Below the pieces are notes generated by a model. The model worked only from the letters and a program-made list of their open reading frames with translations, ran no database searches and was not told the origin of the DNA. A program made the position numbers and the translations under genes. A stretch of DNA of 64,000 nt, taken from the NCBI RefSeq assembly GCF_900102035.1, contig NZ_LT629689.1:682001-746000 (forward strand), read 5' to 3'. Positions 8,956 through 17,317 of the stretch are shown piece after piece; positions within the stretch are counted from its first letter, which is position 1; the number at the start of each line of letters is the position of its first letter. Source of the stretch: Pseudomonas extremaustralis. GTDB lineage: Bacteria; Pseudomonadota; Gammaproteobacteria; Pseudomonadales; Pseudomonadaceae.

Positions 8956-8983
8956 CAAGTCAACAATTGACAGTTTGCTGTCA
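8930..8983. promoter_or_regulatory. Cluster of inverted repeats between rpiR-type gene and reductase gene
   Basis: Three dyads crowd this divergent intergenic region. At 8930-8953 there are 9-bp arms GATAGAAAA and TTTTCTGTC around a 6-bp spacer, with one mismatch. At 8959-8971 GTCAA and TTGAC flank CAA. At 8968-8983 TGACAG and CTGTCA flank TTTG perfectly. The A/T-rich GAAAA...TTTTC core resembles operators reported for RpiR-type regulators. Binding by the adjacent regulator, with autoregulation, is inference. The first repeat overlaps the annotated ATG of the regulator, which also raises doubt about that start. Confidence 0.6.
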
Positions 8984-9048
8984 CCTCTGGATAGTCAAAT
9001 GCCTGCAACGGCCATCGCGTTGACCGACCTCGACCTGGGAGTTTTCAC

Positions 9049-10077
9049 ATGCCTTCACCTGCACGCTCTGCCTTGGCGCACATTGCCTTCAGCGATCTGG
9101 TTGTGTTGCTGCGCGGCATTTTCGAGCGCCATGGCACTTCGGCCGAAGTGGCTGCGGTCCTCGCCACTAACTGCGCCAGCGCCCAGCGCGACGGCGCTCA
9201 CAGCCACGGGGTGTTTCGGATGCCCGGCTACGTTTCTACCCTGGCCAGCGGATGGGTCGATGGGCGTGCGGTGCCGGTGGTCGAAGATGTGGCCTCGGGT
9301 TATGTCCGGGTCGATGCCCGCAACGGTTTCGCCCAACCGGCCCTGGCCGCTGCTCGCGGGTTGTTGCTGGAAAAAGCCCGCAGCGCCGGGATTGCCGTGT
9401 TGGCGATTCACAACTCCCACCATTTCGCCGCGCTCTGGCCAGATGTCGAACCCTTCGCCGAGGAAGGGCTGATCGCCTTGAGTGTGGTCAACAGCATGAC
9501 CTGCGTGGTGCCCCATGGCGCTCGACGACCCCTGTTTGGCACCAACCCGATCGCCTTCGCTGCGCCTTGTGCCGCGAGCGCTCCGATCGTTTTCGACATG
9601 GCGACCAGTGCCATGGCCCATGGCGATGTGCAGATCGCGGCGCGTGCGGGTGAGACCTTGCCGCCGGGCATGGGGGTCGATAGCCAGGGGCTGGCGACAC
9701 AGGACCCCAACGCCATCCTCAATGGCGGGGCACTGCTGCCGTTTGGCGGGCACAAGGGCTCGGCCCTGTCGATGATGGTGGAGTTGCTGGCGGCCGCCCT
9801 GACCGGCGGCAATTTCTCGTTTGAGTTCGACTGGGATCAACACCCAGGGGCGAAAACGCCGTGGACCGGGCAACTGATTATCGTGATCGATCCGCGCAAG
9901 TCCGGGGGTGAGAGTTTTGCCCGGCGTGCCCAGACCCTGGTGGCGCATATGCATGAAGTCGGCTTGTCGCGTATGCCGGGCGAACGTCGTTACCGCGAAC
10001 GTGAGCATTCCGCGCTGCATGGCGTAGCAATCGCGGAGCAGGAGCTGGCGCAGCTGCGGGCTATGACCGGGGACTGA
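9049..10077 (+). CDS. Ldh-superfamily NAD(P)H-dependent reductase (DpkA-like)
   Basis: This 342-residue enzyme is of the malate/L-lactate dehydrogenase superfamily, whose NAD(P) fold is not the classic Rossmann type. Family marks are SHGVFRMPGY (about residues 52-61), NSHHFAALWPDVEPFAEEGL, the GTNPIAFAAP loop and GGHKGSALSMMVELLA. In Pseudomonas the DpkA subgroup reduces delta1-piperideine-2-carboxylate or delta1-pyrroline-2-carboxylate to pipecolate or proline. That fits a neighbour that makes imino acids (the DadA-like enzyme) and an amino acid importer. It is divergent from the RpiR-type regulator. Other substrates of the family, such as ureidoglycolate or a 2-oxoacid, cannot be excluded. 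Confidence 0.85.
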   Translation: MPSPARSALAHIAFSDLVVLLRGIFERHGTSAEVAAVLATNCASAQRDGAHSHGVFRMPGYVSTLASGWVDGRAVPVVEDVASGYVRVDARNGFAQPALAAARGLLLEKARSAGIAVLAIHNSHHFAALWPDVEPFAEEGLIALSVVNSMTCVVPHGARRPLFGTNPIAFAAPCAASAPIVFDMATSAMAHGDVQIAARAGETLPPGMGVDSQGLATQDPNAILNGGALLPFGGHKGSALSMMVELLAAALTGGNFSFEFDWDQHPGAKTPWTGQLIIVIDPRKSGGESFARRAQTLVAHMHEVGLSRMPGERRYREREHSALHGVAIAEQELAQLRAMTGD

Positions 10078-10160
10078 GACGGGAGGCAAAAGCATCCGCG
10101 CGGCACCGACGCCAGCCCCCGGAACCATCGGTGGGCTTGGCGGCGCGTGTAGCCCGTTAC

Positions 10161-10416
10161 GTTCTCTCTGATGTTTGAGCGGTCTGTACGGCCCATTCGG
10201 CTTCACGTTTGGCGATGGCGGTTTCCAGTGCTGCGGAGCGCTTGGCCCACTGTTCGGGTGGGAGTGGTTTGGACCATTCGATGATGGCCGGATACGTCAG
10301 GTCGGGTGGCGGATACAGTTTTTTCCTTCCCACAGTAACGTCAGAATCCAGCCACGGGTTTTGGCCTTATCCCTCATGTAGTCAAGGTAGAAACGCAGAC
10401 TCTCGCCTGCCTTAAG
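10161..10416 (-). pseudogene. Degraded C-terminal fragment of the DUF6708-like immunity paralogue
   Basis: This stretch matches the 3' part of the tandem paralogues at 11707-18252. The readable piece AGESLRFYLDYMRDKAKTRG is followed by a break where about 52 bp are missing compared with the copy at 12627-13559 (between CAGTTTTTTCCTT and CCCACAGTAACG). The loss shifts the frame, so the conserved end (FDHSNDGR in shadow frames, IIEWSKPLPPEQWAKR in the intact copies) is no longer joined. No start codon region remains. It carries the KAAALNAGE-type C-terminal allele. It marks the decayed far end of the array. The rest of 10078-10502 shows no other gene. Confidence 0.8.
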
Positions 10417-10502
10417 GGGCCGGCGAACACAGCTTCCGAGCCTGGTCGATAAGGGTATTTGAGTCCGTGTAGGCCTAGACAGTACCCGCGTTTTACACAG
10501 AC

Positions 10503-11396
10503 TCATTGCACATTCTTGTAGGTAACGGATTCCAGCCGATCCAGTCCATCGCCAACGTGGAAGCTCAATGGTCGCGGTAAGGTACTGGCTTTATTTTCAC
10601 ATTCCCTGATCAACGCCGAAGCGCGATGCTGCAATGGGAATTTGCTGTACAGCCGGTGCTTCCCCAGCTCAGCGAAGCCCAACTGCACGATCAGCGGACT
10701 GGTCGTCATTAACCGCAGTTCACCGCTCTGCACCTGACTCTGCAACTGGGCATCTCTGAAGCGGTACCGCGCTGGGTACGACTGCTCCCCCACTTCCACA
10801 CTGATCTGGTCTGCATCGTCCAGAAAGGACTTCCAAAGCGCCGTTACGCCTGCTGGAAAAGGTTCTACAGGACGCGCCTGCAATTGGCAGCTCACCTCAG
10901 AGTTGACCTCTTGCATTACGTCACCCATAACGTCGCCACCCTTAGGCATCAACGCCATGGTCAGCACCTTGGGTTCAAGCGCCAGATTGATGATCAGCGG
11001 CTGAGGTAGAGCATCAACCTGTTGGCGTTGCGCGGCGCTTAACTCCTTGAGCGCTTGTGCCGGGATGTCCAGGTTAACTTCAATGTCCAGTGTACTGGCG
11101 ACGCGAGCTTGGACAATTTGGTCGAACACCCTGTGCAAGGCCATGCGTTGCGAATCGCTCAGCGGCTGCAACTCCTTCATATACACGAGGTGTTCGTCCT
11201 GCGGGTCTACCCGCCATCGCAAGCTCTGCGGGTTGATCTGGTTTGCAGTCAGAGCATTGTCGATCAGTTCCTGTTTTGTAGTATTCAGCCCGGTGCCCGA
11301 CGAGCCTGCCGAATCCTGAAAATGCAGGACCATCGACTCGTCATTGCAGCCAGCCAGCAACATGCCGCCGAGCAGCGCCAGGGGTTTTAAATTCAT
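10503..11396 (-). CDS. Putative lipoprotein of unknown function
   Basis: This 297-residue protein has a lipoprotein signal peptide ending in LLAGC, with Cys17 as the lipidation site, and Asn at +2. The ATG at 11396 is preferred over the longer frame to 11468 because it starts the signal peptide and follows an AAGGATG ribosome site. I do not recognise the mature part; it is soluble, mixed alpha/beta in character, with many Gln and Leu residues. It sits inside the immunity array, between the N-terminal remnant (11465-11710) and the C-terminal remnant (10161-10416). A link to defence against the VasX-like effector is possible but unsupported by homology I can see. Confidence 0.75.
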   Translation of the reverse strand: MNLKPLALLGGMLLAGCNDESMVLHFQDSAGSSGTGLNTTKQELIDNALTANQINPQSLRWRVDPQDEHLVYMKELQPLSDSQRMALHRVFDQIVQARVASTLDIEVNLDIPAQALKELSAAQRQQVDALPQPLIINLALEPKVLTMALMPKGGDVMGDVMQEVNSEVSCQLQARPVEPFPAGVTALWKSFLDDADQISVEVGEQSYPARYRFRDAQLQSQVQSGELRLMTTSPLIVQLGFAELGKHRLYSKFPLQHRASALIRECENKASTLPRPLSFHVGDGLDRLESVTYKNVQ

Positions 11397-11464
11397 CCGG
11401 TAACATCCTTGTGTGGTAAAGTTATTCAGCATCTGAAAATGTTCACACGAGCCTACGATGCCAC

Positions 11465-11710
11465 TCAAGCTGGCCAGCCATGATCTACTCTTAACAACTT
11501 ACCCAAGGCTCGTAGAGCCTCGGATTCGTCAATCATAACGTCACTATCAGCAGCGGCAGCCACAAACTCGAAAGCAGCTCCAGCGGTTTCTACTCGATCA
11601 CGTAATGATCCAATACACGGTTCTTCGTCTGTGGGAATGGGCAGTGGTGCCAGATAATCATTGCGCGGAAACAACCGTTTTTGGGTGGTGCCTGCGGGGG
11701 GTGTGCTCAT
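11465..11710 (-). CDS. Truncated hybrid of the DUF6708-like paralogue (N-terminus only)
   Basis: The first 32 residues (from MSTPPAGTTQKRLF to PIPTDEEPC) match the start of the seven tandem paralogues. After that the sequence diverges to an unrelated acidic tail (VETAGAAFEFVAAAADSDVM) and stops at residue 81. The membrane segments and the conserved central domain are missing. Its start overlaps the stop of the preceding copy by 4 bp (ATGA at 11707-11710), as in the intact copies. It therefore arose as an array member that was later cut and joined to foreign sequence. It may be translated but is unlikely to keep the original function. Confidence 0.65.
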   Translation of the reverse strand: MSTPPAGTTQKRLFPRNDYLAPLPIPTDEEPCIGSLRDRVETAGAAFEFVAAAADSDVMIDESEALRALGKLLRVDHGWPA

Positions 11711-12630
11711 GGCCTGTCCTCTGATGCTTGAGTTGTCTGTACCGCCAATTCGGCTTCACGTTTGGCGATGGCGGTTTCCAGTTCTGCGGAGCGTTTGGCC
11801 CACTGTTCTGGTGGGAGTGGTTTGGACCATTCGATGATGTCGGGATAGGGCAGTTCAGGTGGGTGCGACAGCTTTAAATTCTGCAGCTTCTCCGCCAAAT
11901 AAGTGCCCAGGATCGTGATGCAGAATATCCCCCATACAACCATTATCAGATCGCCTTTACGCAGGTCGGTGATGATCGAGCCGATTTGCGTTTCTTCATA
12001 GAGGGGTATTCCGACTTGGCTGTCAGGCACCGCCTGCGGCCCAATTTCCATATAACTGCGGATGCACTCCCACAACGCCATGGCCGTGGTACCGCCACCA
12101 CAATTGAAGCCAAAGGAAAAATGCTTGTTGTCGTCTTTAGCCTGCGGGTCCGGGTTTTCAAAGCCGATGATCAGCAGTCCCATCGTGGCCCTGCCGGCCT
12201 GGCTGACTGAGGATTGTTGCGTGGCTGCTGCTGTCACGCTTTCCCAGGGAACAATCCAATATTCATCGTCTCCTCGGGGGACGCAGACCTCTCGGCGTTG
12301 GCGGTTGAAGCGCACGGGTAAAGGTACTGCGTGGAATAGGCCCTGGATTACAAACAAGATGGGGATGCCCACGATGATTAGCCCTCCGCCCCATATTAGA
12401 GGGTGAGGCGTGATGTAACTCATAAGCGCAAAGAACACCCCCATCGTCCATATCACCATTACCGCCGAACCGATGCTGTAATTGCCAATGTCGACAAACA
12501 CATCGTTCTTACGCCAGATGGTGTTGAGCACGTCACACGGTTTTTCACCTGTGGGAATGGGCAGTGGCGCCAGATAATCATTGCGCGAAAACAACCGTTT
12601 TTGAGTGGTGCCTGCCGGCGGCGTGCTCAT
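11707..12630 (-). CDS. Probable T6SS immunity protein, DUF6708-like, copy A (V1a/V2alpha)
   Basis: This 307-residue paralogue is the last intact member of the array. The conserved frame is an N-terminal proline-rich cap, a membrane hairpin (about 56-98), a core VPLPVRFNRQRREVCVPRG...YWIVPWESV (about 102-200), a second membrane segment (about 228-247) and a C-terminal IIEWSKPLPPEQWAKR plus charged helix. The hairpin allele (WTMGVFFALMSYITPHPL) is unique in the array. The C-terminal allele is the DSQVGIP...YEETQIG type. It is the only copy with HAVPL instead of REVPL. Start and stop overlap neighbours by 4 bp. The immunity role is inferred from position behind a VasX-like effector and from membrane topology; the DUF6708 label is from memory of the motif and should be searched. 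Confidence 0.72.
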   Translation of the reverse strand: MSTPPAGTTQKRLFSRNDYLAPLPIPTGEKPCDVLNTIWRKNDVFVDIGNYSIGSAVMVIWTMGVFFALMSYITPHPLIWGGGLIIVGIPILFVIQGLFHAVPLPVRFNRQRREVCVPRGDDEYWIVPWESVTAAATQQSSVSQAGRATMGLLIIGFENPDPQAKDDNKHFSFGFNCGGGTTAMALWECIRSYMEIGPQAVPDSQVGIPLYEETQIGSIITDLRKGDLIMVVWGIFCITILGTYLAEKLQNLKLSHPPELPYPDIIEWSKPLPPEQWAKRSAELETAIAKREAELAVQTTQASEDRP

Positions 12631-13559
12631 GGCTTGTCCTCTGACGCTTGAGCCGTCTGTACAGCCAATTCGGCTTCACGTTTGGCGATGGCGGTTTCCA
12701 ATGCAGCGGAGCGCTTGGCCCACTGTTCGGGTGGCAGTGGTTTGGACCATTCGATGATGGCCGGATACGTCAGGTCGGGTGGCGGATACAGTTTTTTCCT
12801 TTGCAGGTATTGCGCCAAAGGTGCGTTAAAAATAAACACGCCGAAGACTCCATCCCACAGTAACGTCAGAATCCAGCCGCGGGTTTTGGCCTTATCCCTC
12901 ATGTAGTCAATGTAGAAACGCAGACTCTCGCCTGCGTTAAGTGCAGCCGCTTTCGGCACCGCCTGCGGCCCAATTTCCATATAGCTGCGGATGCATTCCC
13001 ACAACGCCATGGCCGTGGTACCGCCACCACAATTGAAGCCAAAGGAAAAATGCTTGTTGTCGTCTTTAGCCTGCGGGTCCGGGTTTTCAAAGCCGATGAT
13101 TAGCAGCCCCATCGTGGCCCTGCCGGCCTGGCTGACTGAGGATTGTTGCGTGGCTGCTGCTGTCACGCTTTCCCAGGGAACGATCCAATATTCATCGTCT
13201 CCTCGTGGGACGCAGACCTCTCGGCGTTGGCGGTTGAAGCGCACGGGTAAGGGGACTTCGCGGAATAGGCCCTGGATTACAAACAAGATGGGGATGCCTG
13301 TAATACACGCCCCCACGATGAGTGCATCAGAGTCATTTAATGCATATGCCAGTCCCAAGAAAATAACCAATATTGGCCAAATCACCATCACCGCCGAACC
13401 GATGCTGTAATTGCCAATGTCGACAAACACATCGTTCTTACGCCAGATGGTGTTGAGCACATCACACGGTTTTTCACCTGTGGGAATGGGCAATGGCGCC
13501 AGATAATCATTGCGCGACAACAACCGTTTTTGAGTGGTGCCTGCCGGTGGCGTGCTCAT
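12627..13559 (-). CDS. Probable T6SS immunity protein, DUF6708-like, copy B (V1b/V2beta)
   Basis: This 310-residue copy has hairpin allele b (WPILVIFLGLAYALNDSDAL) and the beta C-terminal allele (KAAALNAGESLRFYIDYMRD), whose membrane segment is around WILTLLWDGVFGVFIFNAP. The shared core from VPLPVRFNRQRREV to SYMEIGPQAVP is nearly invariant. Copy D has almost the same hairpin (NDPDAL instead of NDSDAL) but a slightly different beta segment. The ATGA overlaps with copies A and C imply a single coupled message. This is the copy whose 3' region best matches the degraded fragment at 10161-10416. Confidence 0.72.
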   Translation of the reverse strand: MSTPPAGTTQKRLLSRNDYLAPLPIPTGEKPCDVLNTIWRKNDVFVDIGNYSIGSAVMVIWPILVIFLGLAYALNDSDALIVGACITGIPILFVIQGLFREVPLPVRFNRQRREVCVPRGDDEYWIVPWESVTAAATQQSSVSQAGRATMGLLIIGFENPDPQAKDDNKHFSFGFNCGGGTTAMALWECIRSYMEIGPQAVPKAAALNAGESLRFYIDYMRDKAKTRGWILTLLWDGVFGVFIFNAPLAQYLQRKKLYPPPDLTYPAIIEWSKPLPPEQWAKRSAALETAIAKREAELAVQTAQASEDKP

Positions 13560-14503
13560 GGCTTGTCCTCTGACGCTTGAGCCGTCTGTACAGCCAATTC
13601 GGCTTCACGTTTGGCGATGGCGGTTTCCAGTGCTGCGGAGCGTTTGGCCCACTGTTCGGGTGGCAACGGTTTGGACCATTCGATGATGGCCGGATAAGTG
13701 AGGTCGGGTGGTGGATACAGTTTCTTTCTTTGCAGGTACTGCGCCAAAGGTGCGTTGAAAACAAACACGCCGAGTATGCCGTCCCACAGCAGGGTCAGAA
13801 TCCAGCCACGGGTTTTGGCCTTATCCCTCATGTAGTCAAGGTAGAAACGCAGATTCTCACCTGCATTAAGTGCTGCCGCTTTCGGCACCGCCTGCGGCCC
13901 AATTTCCATATAACTGCGGATGCACTCCCACAACGCCATGGCCGTGGTACCGCCACCACAATTGAAGCCAAAGGAAAAATGCTTGTTGTCGTCTTTAGCC
14001 TGCGGGTCCGGGTTCTCAAAGCCGATGATCAGCAGTCCCATTGTGGTCCTGCCGGCCTGGCTGACCGAGGAATGTTGCGTGGCTGCTGCTGTCACGCTTT
14101 CCCAGGGAACAATCCAATATTCATCGTCTCCTTGCGGGACGCAGACCTCTCGGCGTTGGCGGTTGAAGCGCACGGGTAAGGGGACTTCGCGGAATAGGCC
14201 CTGGATTAAAAACAAGGTAGGAATCCCAATGATGCAGGTGGTCATGATCGCAAATATGTGTGCGTCGTCCTGGTCATTCCTGAACAGATATCCCATGAAT
14301 GCAAACAGCACCACCATCGACCAAAGCATCATCACCGCCGCTCCGATGCTGTAATTGCCAATGTCGACAAACACATCGTTCTTACGCCAGATGGTGTTGA
14401 GCACATCACACGGTTTTTCACCTGTGGGAATGGGCAGTGGCGCCAGATAATCATTGCGCGAAAACAACCTTTTTTGAGTGGTACCTGCCGGTGGCGTGCT
14501 CAT
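13556..14503 (-). CDS. Probable T6SS immunity protein, DUF6708-like, copy C (V1c/V2beta)
   Basis: This 315-residue copy has hairpin allele c (LWSMVVLFAFMGYLFRNDQDDAH in part), otherwise found only in copy G. Its C-terminal segment is of beta type with the ENLRFYLDYMRD variant shared with copy D. So the hairpin groups it with G while the C-terminus groups it with D, direct evidence of segment exchange. It has Gln in CVPQGDDEYW where most copies have Arg, and His for Gln in ATQHSSVS, also shared with D. Both ends overlap neighbours by 4 bp. Confidence 0.72.
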   Translation of the reverse strand: MSTPPAGTTQKRLFSRNDYLAPLPIPTGEKPCDVLNTIWRKNDVFVDIGNYSIGAAVMMLWSMVVLFAFMGYLFRNDQDDAHIFAIMTTCIIGIPTLFLIQGLFREVPLPVRFNRQRREVCVPQGDDEYWIVPWESVTAAATQHSSVSQAGRTTMGLLIIGFENPDPQAKDDNKHFSFGFNCGGGTTAMALWECIRSYMEIGPQAVPKAAALNAGENLRFYLDYMRDKAKTRGWILTLLWDGILGVFVFNAPLAQYLQRKKLYPPPDLTYPAIIEWSKPLPPEQWAKRSAALETAIAKREAELAVQTAQASEDKP

Positions 14504-15432
14504 GGCCTGTCCTCCGACGCTTGAGCCGTCTGTACCGCCAATTCGGCTTCACGTTTGGCGATGGCGGTTTCCAGTTCTGCGGAGCGCTTGGCCCACTGTT
14601 CGGGTGGCAACGGTTTGGACCATTCGAGGATGGCCGGATAAGTGAGGTCGGGTGGCGGATACAGTTTCTTTCTTTGTAGGTACTGCGCCAAAGGTGCGTT
14701 GAAAACAAATACGCCGAGTATGCCGTCCCACAGCAGGGTCAGAATCCAGCCATGGGTTTTGGCCTTATCCCTCATGTAGTCAAGGTAGAAACGCAGATTC
14801 TCACCTGCATTAAGTGCTGCCGCTTTCGGCACCGCCTGCGGCCCAATTTCCATATAGCTGCGGATGCACTCCCACAACGCCATAGCTGTGGTACCGCCGC
14901 CACAATTGAAGCCAAAAGAAAAATGCTTGTTGTCGTCTTTAGCCTGCGGGTCCGGGTTCTCAAAGCCGATGATCAGCAGTCCCATCGTGGCCCTGCCGGC
15001 CTGGCTGACCGAGGAATGTTGCGTGGCTGCTGCTGTCACGCTTTCCCAGGGAACAATCCAATATTCATTGTCTCCTCGGGGGACGCAGACCTCTCGGCGT
15101 TGGCGGTTGAAGCGCACGGGTAAGGGGACTTCGCGGAATAGGCCCTGGATTACAAACAAGATGGGGATGCCTGTAATACACGCCCCCACGATGAGTGCAT
15201 CAGGGTCATTTAATGCATATGCCAGTCCCAAGAAAATAACCAATATTGGCCAAATCACCATCACCGCCGAACCGATGCTGTAATTGCCGATGTCAACAAA
15301 CACATCGTTCTTACGCCAGATGGTGTTGAGCACATCACAAGGTTCTTCGCCTGTGGGAATGGGCAATGGCGCCAGATAATCATTGCGCGAAAACAACCGC
15401 TTTTGAGTGGTGCCTGCCGGTGGCGTGCTCAT
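14500..15432 (-). CDS. Probable T6SS immunity protein, DUF6708-like, copy D (V1b/V2beta)
   Basis: This 310-residue copy has hairpin allele b (nearly identical to copy B) and the beta C-terminal allele with the ENLRFYLDYMRD variant. Small differences include GEEPCDVL near residue 30, DNEYW in the core and AILEWSKPL near the end. Its DNA also carries several synonymous changes in the core (for example around 14880-14930) not seen in the other copies. This suggests it is an older member than the E/F pair. The membrane topology prediction is the same as for the others. Confidence 0.72.
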   Translation of the reverse strand: MSTPPAGTTQKRLFSRNDYLAPLPIPTGEEPCDVLNTIWRKNDVFVDIGNYSIGSAVMVIWPILVIFLGLAYALNDPDALIVGACITGIPILFVIQGLFREVPLPVRFNRQRREVCVPRGDNEYWIVPWESVTAAATQHSSVSQAGRATMGLLIIGFENPDPQAKDDNKHFSFGFNCGGGTTAMALWECIRSYMEIGPQAVPKAAALNAGENLRFYLDYMRDKAKTHGWILTLLWDGILGVFVFNAPLAQYLQRKKLYPPPDLTYPAILEWSKPLPPEQWAKRSAELETAIAKREAELAVQTAQASEDRP

Positions 15433-16379
15433 GGCCTGTCCTCTGACGCTTGAGTCGTCTGGACAGCCAATTCGGCTTCACGTTTGGCGATGGCGGTTTC
15501 CAGTTCTGCGGAGCGCTTGGCCCACTGTTCGGGTGGCAATGGTTTGGACCATTCGATGATGGCCGGATACGTCAGGTCGGGTGGCGGATACAGTTTTTTC
15601 CTTTGCAGGTATTGCGCCAAAGGTGCGTTAAAAATAAACATGCCGAAGACTCCATCCCACAGTAACGTCAGAATCCAGCCGCGGGTTTTGGCCTTATCCC
15701 TCATGTAGTCAATGTAGAAACGCAGACTCTCGCCTGCGTTAAGTGCAGCCGCTTTCGGCACCGCCTGCGGCCCAATTTCCATATAGCTGCGGATGCATTC
15801 CCACAACGCCATGGCCGTGGTACCGCCGCCACAATTGAAGCCAAATGAAAAATGCTTGTTGTCATCTTTAGCCTGCGGGTCCGGGTTCTCAAAGCCGATG
15901 ATTAGCAGCCCCATCGTGGCCCTGCCGGCCTGGCTGACTGAGGATTGTTGCGTGGCTGCTGCTGTCACGCTTTCCCAGGGAACAATCCAATATTCATCCT
16001 CTCCTCGTGGGATGCAGACCTCTCGGCGTTGGCGATTGAAGCGCACGGGTAAGGGGACTTCGCGGAATAGGCCCTGGATTAAAAAAAAAACAGGAAGAGC
16101 CATGATAATTAAGCCCAACATCAAAATGTTCTGACTGAAGTCGGGGATGAAATTTCGGGTGAAGTAAGACATGGCTAAAAACACCATCACACCAGGCCAA
16201 ATCGTCATCACCGCAGATGCGATGCTGTAATTACCAATGTCGACAAACACATCGTTTTTACGCCAGATGGTATTGAGCACATCAGAAGGTTCTTCGCCTG
16301 TGGGAATGGGCAATGGCGCCAGATAATCATTGCGCGACAACAACCGTTTTTGAGTGGTGCCTGCGGGTGGCGTGCTCAT
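15429..16379 (-). CDS. Probable T6SS immunity protein, DUF6708-like, copy E (V1d/V2beta)
   Basis: This 316-residue copy has the longest hairpin allele, d (WPGVMVFLAMSYFTRNFIPD and following hydrophobic LMLGLIIMALPVFFLIQ). The C-terminus is beta type with ESLRFYIDYMRD, as in copy B. The 5' part of the gene (15793-16379) appears identical to the same part of copy F 938 bp away (16731-17317), so E and F share a very recent duplication. GEEPSDVL replaces GEKPCDVL near residue 30. The ATGA overlaps are kept at both ends. Confidence 0.72.
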   Translation of the reverse strand: MSTPPAGTTQKRLLSRNDYLAPLPIPTGEEPSDVLNTIWRKNDVFVDIGNYSIASAVMTIWPGVMVFLAMSYFTRNFIPDFSQNILMLGLIIMALPVFFLIQGLFREVPLPVRFNRQRREVCIPRGEDEYWIVPWESVTAAATQQSSVSQAGRATMGLLIIGFENPDPQAKDDNKHFSFGFNCGGGTTAMALWECIRSYMEIGPQAVPKAAALNAGESLRFYIDYMRDKAKTRGWILTLLWDGVFGMFIFNAPLAQYLQRKKLYPPPDLTYPAIIEWSKPLPPEQWAKRSAELETAIAKREAELAVQTTQASEDRP

Positions 16380-17317
16380 GGCCTGTCCTCCGACGCTTGA
16401 GCCGTCTGTACCGCCAATTCGGCTTCACGTTTGGCGATGGCGGTTTCCAGTGCTGCGGAGCGTTTGGCCCACTGTTCTGGTGGGAGTGGTTTGGACCATT
16501 CGATGATGTCGGGATAGGGCAGTTCAGGTGGGTGCGACAGCTTTAAATTCTGCAGCTTCTCCGCCAAATAAGTGCCCAGGATCGTGATGCAGAATATCCC
16601 CCAAACAACCATTATAAGATCGCCTTTGCGCAGGTCGGTGATGATCGAGCCGATTTGCGTTTCTTCGTAGCGTGGTATGCCGACTTGGCTGTCAGGCACC
16701 GCCTGCGGCCCAATTTCCATATAACTGCGGATGCATTCCCACAACGCCATGGCCGTGGTACCGCCGCCACAATTGAAGCCAAATGAAAAATGCTTGTTGT
16801 CATCTTTAGCCTGCGGGTCCGGGTTCTCAAAGCCGATGATTAGCAGCCCCATCGTGGCCCTGCCGGCCTGGCTGACTGAGGATTGTTGCGTGGCTGCTGC
16901 TGTCACGCTTTCCCAGGGAACAATCCAATATTCATCCTCTCCTCGTGGGATGCAGACCTCTCGGCGTTGGCGATTGAAGCGCACGGGTAAGGGGACTTCG
17001 CGGAATAGGCCCTGGATTAAAAAAAAAACAGGAAGAGCCATGATAATTAAGCCCAACATCAAAATGTTCTGACTGAAGTCGGGGATGAAATTTCGGGTGA
17101 AGTAAGACATGGCTAAAAACACCATCACACCAGGCCAAATCGTCATCACCGCAGATGCGATGCTGTAATTACCAATGTCGACAAACACATCGTTTTTACG
17201 CCAGATGGTATTGAGCACATCAGAAGGTTCTTCGCCTGTGGGAATGGGCAATGGCGCCAGATAATCATTGCGCGACAACAACCGTTTTTGAGTGGTGCCT
17301 GCGGGTGGCGTGCTCAT
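16376..17317 (-). CDS. Probable T6SS immunity protein, DUF6708-like, copy F (V1d/V2alpha, E/G chimera)
   Basis: This 313-residue copy combines the N-terminal half of copy E with the C-terminal half of copy G. The segment 16731-17317 matches copy E at offset 938 bp, and 16376 to about 16730 matches copy G (17314 to about 17668), also at offset 938 bp. The C-terminal allele is alpha (DSQVGIPRYEETQIG), with membrane segment LIMVVWGIFCITILGTYLAE. The switch falls in the conserved core near 16730-16765. This is the clearest product of recombination between array members. Confidence 0.73.
   Translation of the reverse strand: MSTPPAGTTQKRLLSRNDYLAPLPIPTGEEPSDVLNTIWRKNDVFVDIGNYSIASAVMTIWPGVMVFLAMSYFTRNFIPDFSQNILMLGLIIMALPVFFLIQGLFREVPLPVRFNRQRREVCIPRGEDEYWIVPWESVTAAATQQSSVSQAGRATMGLLIIGFENPDPQAKDDNKHFSFGFNCGGGTTAMALWECIRSYMEIGPQAVPDSQVGIPRYEETQIGSIITDLRKGDLIMVVWGIFCITILGTYLAEKLQNLKLSHPPELPYPDIIEWSKPLPPEQWAKRSAALETAIAKREAELAVQTAQASEDRP

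Noticed and set aside
10175..10415. Two short plus-strand frames (68 codons each) near the end of the array
   Set aside because: They are antisense to the degraded DUF6708-like fragment, and the same shadow frames recur opposite each intact copy.
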